A DNA stretch of 64,000 nt from Avibacterium volantium. GTDB taxonomy: Bacteria; Pseudomonadota; Gammaproteobacteria; Enterobacterales; Pasteurellaceae. Numbering within the stretch: position 1 is the first letter of the stretch; each line of letters begins with the position of its first letter. The stretch lies in contig NZ_LR134167.1 of assembly GCF_900635775.1 (NCBI RefSeq), positions 1,645,001 through 1,709,000 on the forward strand, given 5' to 3'. Below are positions 39,038-49,090 of this stretch, piece after piece. A program made the position numbers and the translations under genes. The notes beneath the pieces are model-generated. The model saw only the letters and a list, made by a program, of their open reading frames with translations. It searched no databases and was not told the origin of the DNA.

Positions 39038-39536
39038 TTGGATGATCCTCTATTTAGTCATCAATAAATTTAAAATGAAAGTTTCATTTAGTATCAGTTG
39101 CCAAATGAAACCTAAATGCCAAATGAAACCTAAACACAATAATGTGTGTACGTTGATCTTAAACTTTTTTTACAAAAAAACAAACTTTTTTTATAAAATG
39201 AACCCATAGTTTATGGCTAAGTTTAATCTTATAAGTATTTAGAGAACGATATTTTCTCTATTCCTACTTTGCTTTTACGTCAATCTAATCAGATCGGACC
39301 TATTCAAAGCGAATATATTATCAGCTTGAAAAAATAGAAAATCAAACGATTTTTCTCTTTTTAGCTCAAAATTCATACAAACACTTACTGTTTCAGATTG
39401 TTTTTTAAGCAGAAATAGATCTATTTTCTCGTTTCACCTTACCGAAAAAACAAATTTGATCCCTTTCTTTCGATGAAAGGATCGTAACAATATGCTAAAA
39501 TCTGCTCATTCTGTTAATCATTATATGAGTAATAAA
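39038..39536. promoter_or_regulatory. Long AT-rich divergent region between ompA and ydiJ
   Basis: About 500 bp without a gene. On the ompA side it holds an 18-bp perfect tandem repeat (39099-39134), a nearby AAATGAAA/TTTCATTT palindrome (about 39074-39089), and long A/T runs at 39160-39200. On the ydiJ side an imperfect hairpin ATCCCTTTC/GAAAGGAT lies at about 39460-39483. No riboswitch or small RNA is recognised. Confidence 0.5.
39099..39134 (-). repeat. Two perfect 18-bp tandem repeats upstream of ompA
   Basis: TGCCAAATGAAACCTAAA occurs twice head to tail, 62-97 bp upstream of the ompA ATG. A further TTTCATTT core lies closer to the gene. Confidence 0.9.
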
Positions 39537-42500
39537 ATGCTACCACGTCTATCTGATATCCCACAGCTTTCACCTTTAGTTTCTGATTATTTAGCAGAAC
39601 TTAAACGCCAACATTTTGCGGGCGATATTGCTTCAAGCTATGCGGATCGCTTAAGTCTTGCAACGGATAACAGTGTTTATCAGCAACTGCCACAAGCCAT
39701 TTTATTCCCTAAGAATACGGCAGATGTGGTGCGCCTCACTAAATTAGCTCAAAAAGAAAAATACCTTTCGCTCACCTTTACCCCACGCGGTGGCGGTACA
39801 GGCACCAATGGACAAGCCTTAAATAATAATATTATTGTGGATCTTTCGCGTTATATGACGAAAATTCTTGAACTCAATGTGCAAGAGCGTTGGGTAAAAG
39901 TGCAAGCAGGCGTAGTAAAAGATCAACTGAACCAATTTTTGAAACCTTATGGGTTGTTTTTCTCGCCCGAATTATCCACCAGCAACCGCGCGACCCTAGG
40001 TGGAATGATCAACACCGATGCCTCAGGGCAAGGCTCATTGCGTTATGGCAAAACGTCCGATCACGTTTTAGGTTTGCGTGCCGTCTTAATCGATGGTGAA
40101 GTGATTAATACCCACGCGCTGAAAGCCACAGATTTCGAGCAATCATTACAGCAACAACCGCTTTCTCAGCGCAGCCGTCATTTACATCAAGAAATTTTCC
40201 AGCGTTGCCAACAAAAACGCCCTGAAATCTTGCGTGATTTGCCACAGCTTAATCGCTTTTTAACGGGTTACGATCTCAAAAATGTATTTAATAATGATGA
40301 ATCAGAATTTAACCTTTCACGCATTTTAACAGGCTCAGAAGGCTCGCTTGCGTTTATTTGTGAAGCGACTTTAGATCTCACGCCAATCCCACAATATCGC
40401 ACATTAATTAATATAAAATACCGCTCTTTTGATGCCGCGTTGCGTAACGCACCTTTTATGCTCAAAGCCAATGCCCTTTCAGTGGAAACGGTGGATAGCA
40501 AAGTGCTAAATCTCGCCAAACAAGACATCATTTGGCACTCCGTAAGCGATCTACTTACTGAAGATCAAGAAAACCCCATTCTTGGCTTGAATATTGTGGA
40601 ATATGCCGGCAACAGCAAAGCCCTGATTGAAAAACAAGTGGCACAACTTTGCGCGCAGCTTGATGAGAAAATTGCGCAGAATCAAGATGATATTATCGGC
40701 TATCAAGTTTGCAGTGATTTGCCTTCCATTGAGCGTATTTATGCGATGCGTAAAAAAGCCGTGGGCTTACTAGGGAATGCGAAAGGTGCGGCTAAGCCCA
40801 TTCCTTTTGTGGAAGACACCTGCGTGCCACCTGAACATCTTGCCGATTACATCAGTGAATTTCGTGCGCTGCTTGATGCCCATCACTTAGAATACGGAAT
40901 GTTTGGCCACGTTGATGCGGGCGTGCTACACGTTCGCCCCGCCCTTGATTTATGCGACAAAGAACAAGTGAAACTGTTTAAAGAAATTTCCGATCAAGTG
41001 GCCGATCTAACGCACAAGTACGGCGGACTGATTTGGGGCGAACACGGCAAAGGGATGCGCTCGCAATATGGCGAAACCTTTTTCACGCCTGAATTATGGC
41101 AAGAACTGCGTTACATCAAAACTCTGTTCGATCCGCAAAATCGCCTAAATCCGGGCAAAATTTGCACCGCACTTGACAGCGAACAAGCGCTTTACTCTAT
41201 CCTATCACCAATGCGCGCGGATCAAGATCGCCAAATTCCAATTCAAATGAAAGCAGAATTTTCTGGCGCAATGAACTGCAACGGCAATGGTTTATGCTTT
41301 AATTTTGATGTAAACAGCACAATGTGTCCTTCAATGAAAGTGAGTAAAAATCGCTTGTTTTCACCAAAAGGACGTGCTGCGATGGTGCGTGAATGGCTGC
41401 GTTTACTGGCTAATCAAAATATTTCTGCCGATCAGTTAGATTTTCGTAAAAGCCAAATAAAACTCAGCGATTTTGTGGCTAAAATTCGCCATAGCCTGCA
41501 AAAAGCGCGTGGCGAATATGATTTTTCTCACGAAGTGAAAGCGGCGATGGATACCTGCCTTTCGTGCAAAGCCTGTGCAAGCCAATGCCCAATAAAAATT
41601 GATGTGCCAAGTTTCCGTGCCAAGTTCTTGCATTTTTATCATCAGCGTTATGCTCGCCCAATCAAAGATTATGTGGTGTCAAATGTGGAACTGGTTGCGC
41701 CTTATATAGCAAAAGCACCGAAATTTTTTAACTTTTTTACCGCCGCAAAAATTACCCAACCACTGGCACAAAAAGCCTTAGGCATGGTGGATTTACCTTT
41801 ATTAAGCCAACCAAATTTGCAACAGCAATTAGTCGCCCTTAACTATCAAGGTTTGCGTTTAGAACAGCTAGAAAACTTAAGCGAAACCGAAAAGCAAAAT
41901 ATGCTGCTTATCGTACAAGATCCTTTCACGTCTTATTATGATGCCAAAGTAGTAGCGGATTTTGTGGCGCTAACCCAAAAGCTCGGCTATCGACCAATTT
42001 TGTTGCCATTCAAACCTAATGGCAAAGCACAACATATCAAAGGTTTCCTCACTCGCTTTGCTAAAACGGCGAAAAATCAAGCCGCGTTTTTAAATCGAAT
42101 GTCGAAGTTAGACATTCCTTTAGTGGGGGTCGATCCTGCTATTGTGCTGTCTTACCGTGATGAATATCGTGAAATTTTAGGTGCGGAACGTGGCGATTTC
42201 CAAGTGCTTACCGCCCATCAATGGCTAAAAAATCAACTCCATTCTGAGCAATTCGCACAGGGAATAAAAAATTCACAAAAAAACCACCGCACTTTACCAG
42301 AAGAGCAACAATGGCATTTATTCCCCCATTGTACTGAATCCACAGGGCTACCAAATAGTCCTAAAGAATGGCAAGAAATCTTTGCTGCCTTTGGACAACC
42401 ATTACAAGTGGAAACCGTGGGCTGCTGTGGAATGGCTGGTACATTCGGCCACGAAACACAACATCTTGCAATGTCGAAAGCCATTTATGCCAGCTCGTGG

Positions 42501-42632
42501 GAGAAAAAACTGGCAGGCAAAAATCCTGATTATTGCCTTGCCACAGGCTATTCTTGCCGCAGCCAAGTGAAACGCTTGGAAAAATGGCAACCAAAGCACC
42601 CAGTGCAAGCCCTCTTAACCTTACTTAACTAG
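39537..42632 (+). CDS. ydiJ: YdiJ-type FAD/Fe-S D-2-hydroxyacid (hydroxyglutarate) dehydrogenase
   Basis: 1031 residues from MLPRLSDIPQLSP, the start used by homologues; the frame is open to ATG 39492, which has AAGGA about 10 bp upstream, so that start is possible. Domains: FAD-binding PCMH (about 45-230, TPRGGGTGTNGQALN), FAD-oxidase C-terminal domain to about 560 (LIWGEHGKGMRSQYGE), a cysteine cluster CNGNGLCFN...MCPS, a 4Fe-4S motif CLSCKACASQCP, and a CCG domain near the C-terminus (GCCGMAGTFGHE). E. coli YdiJ oxidises D-2-hydroxyglutarate. menI follows by 9 bp. Confidence 0.9.
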   Translation: MLPRLSDIPQLSPLVSDYLAELKRQHFAGDIASSYADRLSLATDNSVYQQLPQAILFPKNTADVVRLTKLAQKEKYLSLTFTPRGGGTGTNGQALNNNIIVDLSRYMTKILELNVQERWVKVQAGVVKDQLNQFLKPYGLFFSPELSTSNRATLGGMINTDASGQGSLRYGKTSDHVLGLRAVLIDGEVINTHALKATDFEQSLQQQPLSQRSRHLHQEIFQRCQQKRPEILRDLPQLNRFLTGYDLKNVFNNDESEFNLSRILTGSEGSLAFICEATLDLTPIPQYRTLINIKYRSFDAALRNAPFMLKANALSVETVDSKVLNLAKQDIIWHSVSDLLTEDQENPILGLNIVEYAGNSKALIEKQVAQLCAQLDEKIAQNQDDIIGYQVCSDLPSIERIYAMRKKAVGLLGNAKGAAKPIPFVEDTCVPPEHLADYISEFRALLDAHHLEYGMFGHVDAGVLHVRPALDLCDKEQVKLFKEISDQVADLTHKYGGLIWGEHGKGMRSQYGETFFTPELWQELRYIKTLFDPQNRLNPGKICTALDSEQALYSILSPMRADQDRQIPIQMKAEFSGAMNCNGNGLCFNFDVNSTMCPSMKVSKNRLFSPKGRAAMVREWLRLLANQNISADQLDFRKSQIKLSDFVAKIRHSLQKARGEYDFSHEVKAAMDTCLSCKACASQCPIKIDVPSFRAKFLHFYHQRYARPIKDYVVSNVELVAPYIAKAPKFFNFFTAAKITQPLAQKALGMVDLPLLSQPNLQQQLVALNYQGLRLEQLENLSETEKQNMLLIVQDPFTSYYDAKVVADFVALTQKLGYRPILLPFKPNGKAQHIKGFLTRFAKTAKNQAAFLNRMSKLDIPLVGVDPAIVLSYRDEYREILGAERGDFQVLTAHQWLKNQLHSEQFAQGIKNSQKNHRTLPEEQQWHLFPHCTESTGLPNSPKEWQEIFAAFGQPLQVETVGCCGMAGTFGHETQHLAMSKAIYASSWEKKLAGKNPDYCLATGYSCRSQVKRLEKWQPKHPVQALLTLLN

Positions 42633-42641
42633 AATAAAACA

Positions 42642-43061
42642 ATGAAAATTTGGAAAAAACACTTTACTTTAGAACAACTTAATCAATTTAACGCCCATTG
42701 TGCCGTGACCCATTTAGGTATTCAATTTAGCGCCCAAGGGGAGGATTGGCTAGAAGCCACAATGCCTGTTGATCATCGTACCACTCAACCAATGGGCTTT
42801 TTACACGGCGGAATTTCTGCGGCATTGGCTGAAACTGTTGCATCAATGGCAGGGTTTTGTTGCGTGGAAGAAAAACAAGCCGTGGTTGGATTAGACATTA
42901 ACGCCAGCCACCTTCGCCCCGTGCGCGAGGGCGTGGTAACCGCCAGAGCCACCCCTATTCGTTTAGGCAAAACCACTCAATTTTGGCAAATTGACATTAA
43001 AGATCAAGCGGATAAACTATGCTGCTTTGCAAAACTCACATTAAGCGTGGTGAATCAATGA
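42642..43061 (+). CDS. menI: 1,4-dihydroxy-2-naphthoyl-CoA thioesterase (hotdog fold)
   Basis: 139 residues, single hotdog domain. [21 protein letters not shown] carries the catalytic Glu and the HGG loop of the 4HBT/PaaI group; [24 protein letters not shown] follows. Best fit is E. coli YdiI/MenI, which releases CoA in menaquinone synthesis; H. influenzae HI1161 is the positional equivalent. It lies between ydiJ and hemH; the hemH start overlaps its stop (ATGA). Confidence 0.88.
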   Translation: MKIWKKHFTLEQLNQFNAHCAVTHLGIQFSAQGEDWLEATMPVDHRTTQPMGFLHGGISAALAETVASMAGFCCVEEKQAVVGLDINASHLRPVREGVVTARATPIRLGKTTQFWQIDIKDQADKLCCFAKLTLSVVNQ

Positions 43062-44026
43062 ACAAACAAAAAATCGGCGTAATTCTTGCTAATTTAGGCA
43101 CGCCAGACGCTCCTGAACCCAAAGCCCTTTCACGCTATTTATGGCAATTTCTCACCGATCCACGCGTGGTAGATCTTCCCCGCTGGCAATGGTGGCCACT
43201 ATTAAAATGCGTGATTTTGCCTCGCCGTTCCAGACGTGTGGCAGAAACCTACCGCAGTGTTTGGACAGAACAAGGCTCACCATTATTAGTGATTTCGAAA
43301 CAGCAACAGCAGAAATTACAGCACTATTTCGATCAGCAAGGCATTAACGCCCTTGTGGAAATTGGAATGACTTATGGCAATCCTTCAATGCAAAGTGCGG
43401 TGGAAAATTTGCTCAAAAATCAAGTGGATAAAATCATTGTGCTCCCGCTTTATCCGCAATACAGCAGCACCACAACGGCAGCAGTATTGGATTGCTTTGC
43501 CCAATCATTAAAATCCATTCGTGGGCTTACGCCGTTTGAGTTTATCCATTCTTATCATCTTGATGAACAATATATTGATGCACTCGTGCAATCCATCAAA
43601 GCCAAAATGAAACCCGATGAATTCCTGCTCTTTTCTTATCACGGCATTCCATTACGTTATGAACAAGAAGGGGATTATTATCGCGAGCATTGCAAACAAA
43701 CCACCATCGCTGTGGTAGATCGCCTAGGATTAAAAGAAAACCAATGGCAACTTTGCTTTCAATCCCGTTTCGGCCGTGAAGAATGGCTGCAGCCTTATAC
43801 AGATCATTTTTTACAAAATGCCACAAAAAACCAAGGCATTGAAAAAGTCGCCTTCATCTGCCCTGGTTTCTCTGCGGATTGTTTAGAAACGTTGGAAGAA
43901 ATTGAAGTAGAAAACCGCGAAATTTTCCTGCATAACGGCGGAAAATCTTTCCAATATATCCCCGCTCTTAACGCAGAACCCGCCCATATTGAAATGATGG
44001 CGGAATTAATTAAGAAGAAAATATAG
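43058..44026 (+). CDS. hemH: Ferrochelatase
   Basis: 322 residues from the ATG at 43058 ([21 protein letters not shown]), which overlaps the menI stop by 4 bp; the frame extends further upstream but has no better start. Family features: [54 protein letters not shown] (active His) and [18 protein letters not shown] (conserved Glu). It inserts Fe2+ into protoporphyrin IX to form haem, as a peripheral membrane enzyme. Confidence 0.96.
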   Translation: MNKQKIGVILANLGTPDAPEPKALSRYLWQFLTDPRVVDLPRWQWWPLLKCVILPRRSRRVAETYRSVWTEQGSPLLVISKQQQQKLQHYFDQQGINALVEIGMTYGNPSMQSAVENLLKNQVDKIIVLPLYPQYSSTTTAAVLDCFAQSLKSIRGLTPFEFIHSYHLDEQYIDALVQSIKAKMKPDEFLLFSYHGIPLRYEQEGDYYREHCKQTTIAVVDRLGLKENQWQLCFQSRFGREEWLQPYTDHFLQNATKNQGIEKVAFICPGFSADCLETLEEIEVENREIFLHNGGKSFQYIPALNAEPAHIEMMAELIKKKI

Positions 44027-44028
44027 AA

Positions 44029-44058
44029 AAAATGCCTAGATGAATGTCTAGGCATTTT
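44029..44058 (+). terminator. Terminator after hemH
   Basis: AAAATGCCTAGA/TCTAGGCATTTT, a 12-bp perfect stem with a 6-base loop. It is symmetric and also suits the convergent dld gene. Confidence 0.92.
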
Positions 44059-44111
44059 GCTAAATTTTTCTAAAAATTAGACCGCACTTTCGTTTTTCAC
44101 TCAAACCATAA

Positions 44112-45803
44112 TTACGCCCAGTTTTTCTTTTTAGAAGTTTTACCAATGCCAGGGTTGAAGCTATTGGTCGGATCTAATTTTTGGTAGAAGGCTTTCAATT
44201 CTGGTTTCGCTTCATACAAATGTCCTACGTTATGTTCCGCTGGGTATTGCGCGCCACGTTTATCAAGCAAAGCTAACATTTCGTGTTCGATTTCTTCCCA
44301 ATCGTAGCCTTTTTTGACTAAATAATCTTGGTGGAACACATAGCACATAAAATGTCCGTAGTAGAGTTTATGAATTAATTTATTTTCTAACTCGGCAGGC
44401 AATTTCTCAAACCAATCTTGATCGTTACGGCGTAAAGCAATATCCAATGCCACAATTTCTTCCACTTCAGGTTCGTGAATGGCACGATAACGAATAGCAG
44501 CAGACGCCACAGCAAAGCGGTGCAACATTGCAGCTTGGGTTTCTTCTGGGCTACATTCAAAATATGCCCCTTTGGATTTATCTGCAAATAGGCTTTGTAA
44601 ATATTCTCTTGCTTCTTTCACGCCTTCCCCACCCATTTTTAAGATTAAGTGATGTTCATATTGATCACGATAATCTCTTAAACTTTGTGGCAAATGCTGC
44701 GGTAATAACTTAGAAACAAATTGCAACGCTTTGTCGCTAAGATGATTTGGTAAAAAAGCGAATTTTTTCATTAAGCGATCGGCTTTGGCTTTGAGCGCAA
44801 ATAATTTTGGTAAACGGTGCGTACCAAAACGTTTAATCACCCAGAACGTATCTTTTCCATATTCAGCGGCAATATCAAAGGCATCACGATGAATATATTC
44901 ACCCGATACTGGCAAACTGCTAAATTCAGCCAAAATATGACGGCGAATGTCGGTTAAAACTTGGGTATCATTTGTGCCGATATAAAATACCGCACTTTCT
45001 TTATCTTGCGGGAACGTATCCAAACGCACAGCAAACACGCCCAATTTTCCTGCGCTGCCTGACGCTTCATAATGACGATTCGGATCGGCATTAAAACGAG
45101 CAGGTGTGTCCGCATCAATTTGGCGAACGTGATGACAATAATCGTGATCGTGTCCTTTACCGCAATCAAGATGAATGTCTTTACGCTGATAACGCCCTTC
45201 TTGCAAGTTAGTCAGAATTTCTTCTGGGCTATCGCCTAAATCAATACCAAGATTGTTGATTAGGTGCAATTCGCCGTTCTCATCTAACTGTGCGTACAAT
45301 GCCATTTCCGTATAAGCTGGCCCGCGTTGCACCAAGGCTCCGCCTGAATTGTTACAAATTCCGCCAATCACCGAAGCGCCGATACAAGATGAACCGATAA
45401 CAGAATGCGGCTCACGTTTGTATTCTTTCAGCAATGATTCCAAATCGTTTAAGCGCGAACCAGCAAAGCACACCACTTGTTCTGCATTATTAATGGGTTG
45501 AATACCCGTCATTCGCATTGTATTGATAAGCACAATATCACGTTCATAATCATTTCCTGCTGGGGTTGAACCGCCCGTAAGCCCTGTATTTGCTGCTTGT
45601 GAGATCACGATCACATCGGCTGCAACACAAGCTTTTAACACTTGCCAATATTCTAATAATGATCCAGGACGCACCACGGCTAGCACTTTCCCTTGCCCGA
45701 AGCGGTAGCCTGTGGTGTATTCTTCCGCTTTTAGCGGATCGGTAATAAGATATTTAGGTGTAACAATTTGCGCTAATTGCGTAATTAATTGAGTTGCTGA
45801 CAT
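44112..45803 (-). CDS. dld: Quinone-dependent D-lactate dehydrogenase
   Basis: 563 residues from MSATQLITQLAQIV, chosen for AAGGGGA 6 bp upstream and fit to family length; an upstream ATG at 45839 is less likely. FAD-binding PCMH domain: SQAANTGLTGGSTPAGNDYERDIVLINTMRM, SVIGSSCIGASVIGGICNNSGG; membrane-binding domain in the second half (FYIGTNDTQVLTDIRRHILAEF, MCYVFHQDYLVKKGYDW, HNVGHLYEAKPEL). Peripheral inner-membrane enzyme feeding electrons from D-lactate to quinone. Confidence 0.94.
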   Translation of the reverse strand: MSATQLITQLAQIVTPKYLITDPLKAEEYTTGYRFGQGKVLAVVRPGSLLEYWQVLKACVAADVIVISQAANTGLTGGSTPAGNDYERDIVLINTMRMTGIQPINNAEQVVCFAGSRLNDLESLLKEYKREPHSVIGSSCIGASVIGGICNNSGGALVQRGPAYTEMALYAQLDENGELHLINNLGIDLGDSPEEILTNLQEGRYQRKDIHLDCGKGHDHDYCHHVRQIDADTPARFNADPNRHYEASGSAGKLGVFAVRLDTFPQDKESAVFYIGTNDTQVLTDIRRHILAEFSSLPVSGEYIHRDAFDIAAEYGKDTFWVIKRFGTHRLPKLFALKAKADRLMKKFAFLPNHLSDKALQFVSKLLPQHLPQSLRDYRDQYEHHLILKMGGEGVKEAREYLQSLFADKSKGAYFECSPEETQAAMLHRFAVASAAIRYRAIHEPEVEEIVALDIALRRNDQDWFEKLPAELENKLIHKLYYGHFMCYVFHQDYLVKKGYDWEEIEHEMLALLDKRGAQYPAEHNVGHLYEAKPELKAFYQKLDPTNSFNPGIGKTSKKKNWA

Positions 45804-45874
45804 TTGGATCCCCTTGTAAAAATAACAATGATTTAACATTTACTATAAAAGGGATAAAAAGAAATTTCAACTAA

Positions 45875-45901
45875 AGAAAAAGCCCACCTTACTCGTGGGC
45901 T
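45875..45901 (-). terminator. Terminator after ompW
   Basis: AGCCCAC/GTGGGCT stem with a 7-base loop, followed on the minus strand by TTTTTCTTT. Confidence 0.88.
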
Positions 45902-45921
45902 AGAAAAGTGGATATTACAGA

Positions 45922-46569
45922 TTAGAAATTATACCCCAATCCCATAAAGAATACGAATGGATTGAGTTTTACATCGACTTCGTGTGCGGCCCCTAAGGCA
46001 TTAAATCTCGCGGTGGTTTTGATTTGCGTGTACCACATTGCCGTGTTCAAATAAAGGTTATCCGCTAATTTAATATCAATCCCCGCATTCACGACTGGAG
46101 CAAAAGAATGTTTTTTCACTTGTAAATCAGTTACTGCTGCGTGAGTGGATTTTGCGCTGAAGAATCTGGTGTAATTTAAACCCGCCCCGACATAAGGACG
46201 AGAACCCGCATCTTTATCTAGGAAATAATATTGCATATACAAACTTGGTGGAAGTTGTTTAAGTTTAGCAACTTGTCCTAAATTTAAACCTGCCGCAGGA
46301 ACATTTGCTTTAATCTTATGTGAAAATGGTGTTGCACCCAATAATTCCACGCCAATATTGTCTGTAAGCATATAAGTCGCGGTTAGCCCTAATTGCGCAT
46401 TATCACTTACTTTCAAATTAACATCTATTGGTGTTTTAGTGTGAGAATCAGAATTTGCGCTCACAAACACGCCACCTGCTCTTAATAATACATCTCCGCT
46501 TTGATGTGCATTGGCTGAAGTGGCAACAAAAAGACTTGCTAAACCTAGTGCAATCAGTGTTTTTTTCAT
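45922..46569 (-). CDS. ompW: OmpW family outer membrane protein
   Basis: 215 residues from MKKTLIALGLASLFVATSANA, which starts the signal peptide and has GAGG 9 bp upstream; the frame runs open to 46734 without another credible start. The mature protein begins HQSGDVLLRAGGVFVSANSDS and ends MGLGYNF, giving the terminal aromatic residue of outer membrane barrels; eight strands with YMLTDNIGVELLGATPFSHKI and PSLYMQYYFLDKDAGSRPYVGAGLNY are OmpW signatures. It forms a small hydrophobic channel. The promoter carries a CRP/FNR-like site. Confidence 0.92.
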   Translation of the reverse strand: MKKTLIALGLASLFVATSANAHQSGDVLLRAGGVFVSANSDSHTKTPIDVNLKVSDNAQLGLTATYMLTDNIGVELLGATPFSHKIKANVPAAGLNLGQVAKLKQLPPSLYMQYYFLDKDAGSRPYVGAGLNYTRFFSAKSTHAAVTDLQVKKHSFAPVVNAGIDIKLADNLYLNTAMWYTQIKTTARFNALGAAHEVDVKLNPFVFFMGLGYNF

Positions 46570-46626
46570 AAAAAGTACCTCTATAGTTAATATCCTTACA
46601 AACTTTGTGTATTTCACACGTTGCGA

Positions 46627-46669
46627 AATATACCACCAAATAGTTATTACTTTTGTGATATAGCTCAAA
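46627..46669 (-). promoter_or_regulatory. Probable ompW promoter with CRP/FNR-like site
   Basis: On the minus strand TTTGAGCTATATCACA (46654-46669) fits the CRP consensus at 9 of 10 and FNR (TTGAT-N4-ATCAA) at 8 of 10. A TATATT -10 box lies at 46627-46632, giving a start near 46620 and the site centre at -41.5. E. coli ompW is FNR-controlled, which fits. The rest of the 310-bp gap to yciC holds an uptake signal near 46710 and nothing else recognisable. Confidence 0.6.
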
Positions 46670-46879
46670 TTTTTTAAATTTTTGTTAAAAAAATTGAAAA
46701 ATTTATTTACCGCACTTTTCATTTTGTTTAACAATAGAGAAAATTTGATCTAACACAAAATTAAGCGTTGTAACTCAAAAACCATTATTCATAACAAGAT
46801 AAGGTTTCAGCAAAGGAAAGGGCAATGCTTGGCAAGTTATTGTATAATGCCGCAATGATTTTTAACTGGAAGCAAACTA

Positions 46880-47653
46880 ATGAACATTAATTTTACTCAA
46901 ATTTTTCAAGATTGTTGGAATTTTATGCGTAATCAAAAAAAGATTACTCAGCAATTTATCTTTTTCTTTTTTATTAGCTCGTTAATCTTCTATTTTCTTT
47001 TAACCGCGGTTGTGCCGATGCCTGAAATCAGCCAAGCAAATGGGCAAAATTTGCCTTTGCCAAGCAATATCAGCGCAGAATTTTTGGTGATTGGCGTGGC
47101 ACAACAGTTAGTCAGCTTATTTATTTCTTCTTGGGGGATTCTCACCTTTCACCGCATTAGCACTCAACAACAAAATCCGTTAAATCAAAATCCCTTAAAC
47201 CAAAGTGCGGTGTTAACTTTACAACGTTTTGCAGGCGTGGTGGCAGTGAGTGTGATTGGATTTATTCCCTTGATGATTGGCGTGGTAGAAAGTCTGTTTG
47301 CCATTTTACAAGGACAATCCCCTTCAATCCTCTCTTTGGTGGCAATGTTGCTCGGCTTTTTTATTTTTGTGCGCTTAAGCCTCGCTTCTACAGAATATCT
47401 GATTCAGCCCGTGGGCATTATGCAAGCCTTGAAAAATAGCTGGCTAAATGGCGTGAAACGCGCTTCGCCGCTGTTTATTTATTGTTTGTTAATTTATGTG
47501 GTACTGCCGTTTGTGGTAAGACGTATTTCTTCATTGAGCGATAACCTTGTTTTTGATGTGGTAATGTTATTTTTAAGCGCTGCGGTTGGCGTGTTTTCGT
47601 TACTTTTCACTTATCGCTTTTACACCTTATTTATGCGCAAGGATCAACAATAA
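46880..47653 (+). CDS. yciC: YciC family (UPF0259) inner-membrane protein
   Basis: 257 residues with six hydrophobic segments and little else: [48 protein letters not shown], and [23 protein letters not shown]. Pattern and position (next to yciB, opposite ompW) match E. coli YciC, whose role is not established. The stop overlaps the start region of yciB by one base, so the two are coupled. Confidence 0.85.
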   Translation: MNINFTQIFQDCWNFMRNQKKITQQFIFFFFISSLIFYFLLTAVVPMPEISQANGQNLPLPSNISAEFLVIGVAQQLVSLFISSWGILTFHRISTQQQNPLNQNPLNQSAVLTLQRFAGVVAVSVIGFIPLMIGVVESLFAILQGQSPSILSLVAMLLGFFIFVRLSLASTEYLIQPVGIMQALKNSWLNGVKRASPLFIYCLLIYVVLPFVVRRISSLSDNLVFDVVMLFLSAAVGVFSLLFTYRFYTLFMRKDQQ

Positions 47654-48198
47654 TGAAACAAATTTTAGAATTTATACCACTGTTAGTTTTTTTTGCTGTT
47701 TATAAACTGGTTGGTATTCGTGAAGCGGCCATCGCCTTGATTATTGCGACAATCATTCAGCTTGTGGTGCTGAAACTGAAATACGGCAAAATTGAAAAAC
47801 AACAGCTCATTATGGGAAGTGCGGTAGTTTTTTTTGGCGCTTTATCCGCTTATTTCAACGAATTAGAATTTTTAAAATGGAAAGTAACGGTAGTTTATGC
47901 CTTGTTTGCCTTGGCATTAATCATCAGCCAAGTAATTTTTAAGAAACCGCTCATTCAGCAATTATTAGGTAAAGAAATTCAACTGCCTGATACCGTTTGG
48001 AATAAATTAAATCTGGGCTGGGCAGGATTTTTTCTGTTTTGTATGATCCTAAATATCATCATCAGCCAATATTTTTCCGATGATCTTTGGGTGGATTTCA
48101 AAACCTTCGGCATTATTGGACTCAGCCTTATTGCAACAGTCGCAACAGGCGTTTATATTTATCGTTATCTTCCAAAAACAGAGAATAAAGAACAATAG
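47653..48198 (+). CDS. yciB: Inner-membrane septation protein YciB (IspZ)
   Basis: 181 residues, five membrane segments. It begins [22 protein letters not shown] and contains [33 protein letters not shown], both strongly conserved in the IspZ/YciB family. It is implicated in cell envelope and septum synthesis through contacts with elongasome/divisome proteins. Sits in the yciC-yciB-yciA-yciI run. Confidence 0.93.
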   Translation: MKQILEFIPLLVFFAVYKLVGIREAAIALIIATIIQLVVLKLKYGKIEKQQLIMGSAVVFFGALSAYFNELEFLKWKVTVVYALFALALIISQVIFKKPLIQQLLGKEIQLPDTVWNKLNLGWAGFFLFCMILNIIISQYFSDDLWVDFKTFGIIGLSLIATVATGVYIYRYLPKTENKEQ

Positions 48199-48207
48199 GA
48201 AAACATT

Positions 48208-48666
48208 ATGTCTACATTTATTGAAACCAAAACGGGTCGCCAATCACAAGGCACATTGTTATTACGCACCCTTGCGATGCCTTCTGATACCAATGCCAAC
48301 GGCGATATTTTCGGTGGTTGGATTATGTCGCAAATGGATATGGGCGGTGCAATTTTAGCCAAAGAAATTGCGCACGGCCGTGTGGTTACCGTGGCGGTGG
48401 ATAGTATGACCTTTATCCGCCCGATTTCTGTGGGCGATGTGGTATGTTGCTACGGCCGCTGCGTGAAAGTGGGACGCACTTCATTGCAAATTAAAATTGA
48501 AGTGTGGGCGAAAAAAGTATCCAGCGAACCCATTGGTGAACGCTATTGCGTAACCGAAGCCGTATTCAGCTTTGTTGCGGTAGATAGCAACGGTCGACCG
48601 CGTGCAGTTCCAAGAGAAAATAACCCTGAGCTAGAAAAAGCCCTTGCGTTAATTGATGAAGCCTAA
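48208..48666 (+). CDS. yciA: Acyl-CoA thioesterase YciA
   Basis: 152 residues, single hotdog domain. [37 protein letters not shown] has the catalytic Asp and GGW motif; [25 protein letters not shown] completes the active site. H. influenzae YciA (HI0827) is a hexameric broad-range acyl-CoA thioesterase, and this sequence reads as its orthologue. It starts 9 bp after yciB; yciI follows. Confidence 0.94.
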   Translation: MSTFIETKTGRQSQGTLLLRTLAMPSDTNANGDIFGGWIMSQMDMGGAILAKEIAHGRVVTVAVDSMTFIRPISVGDVVCCYGRCVKVGRTSLQIKIEVWAKKVSSEPIGERYCVTEAVFSFVAVDSNGRPRAVPRENNPELEKALALIDEA

Positions 48667-48679
48667 GAAAGGAGAAACT

Positions 48680-48976
48680 ATGTATTACGTTATTTTTGCT
48701 CAAGACAAACCCAATACCCTTGCTCAACGCCTTGCGGTGCGTGAACAACATCTTGCACGTTTAAAACAATTACAAGCAGAAAACCGCCTTTTAACCGCAG
48801 GCCCAAATCCTGCCATTGATGACGAAAATCCCGGTGAAGCTGGATTTACTGGCTCAACAGTAATCGCCCAATTTGACAGCCTTGAAGCGGCACAACAATG
48901 GGCAAGCCAAGATCCTTATGTGGAAGCTGGCGTTTATGGCGAGGTGATTATTAAGCCATTTAAGAAAGTTTTCTAA
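48680..48976 (+). CDS. yciI: YciI family protein
   Basis: 98 residues from [25 protein letters not shown], chosen because AAAGGAG lies 5-9 bp upstream; the frame extends back to 48653. The ferredoxin-like fold of the YCII domain is indicated by the conserved His in [11 protein letters not shown] and the Asp in [16 protein letters not shown]. influenzae YciI (HI0828) is the likely orthologue; an enzymatic role has been suggested but not settled. Confidence 0.9.
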   Translation: MYYVIFAQDKPNTLAQRLAVREQHLARLKQLQAENRLLTAGPNPAIDDENPGEAGFTGSTVIAQFDSLEAAQQWASQDPYVEAGVYGEVIIKPFKKVF

Positions 48977-49090
48977 GCAAAAAATCGCAAAAATTCTCTC
49001 AAAAAACACCGCACTTTTCTTGTTTAACGCAAGAAAGTGAAAACAAGAAAAGTGCTACCCCTAACGATAAAAGCAATAAGAGGAAACACA

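Noticed and set aside
39099..39134. Possible start of a CRISPR array
   Set aside because: The two 18-bp units are directly adjacent with no spacer, and no cas gene is near.
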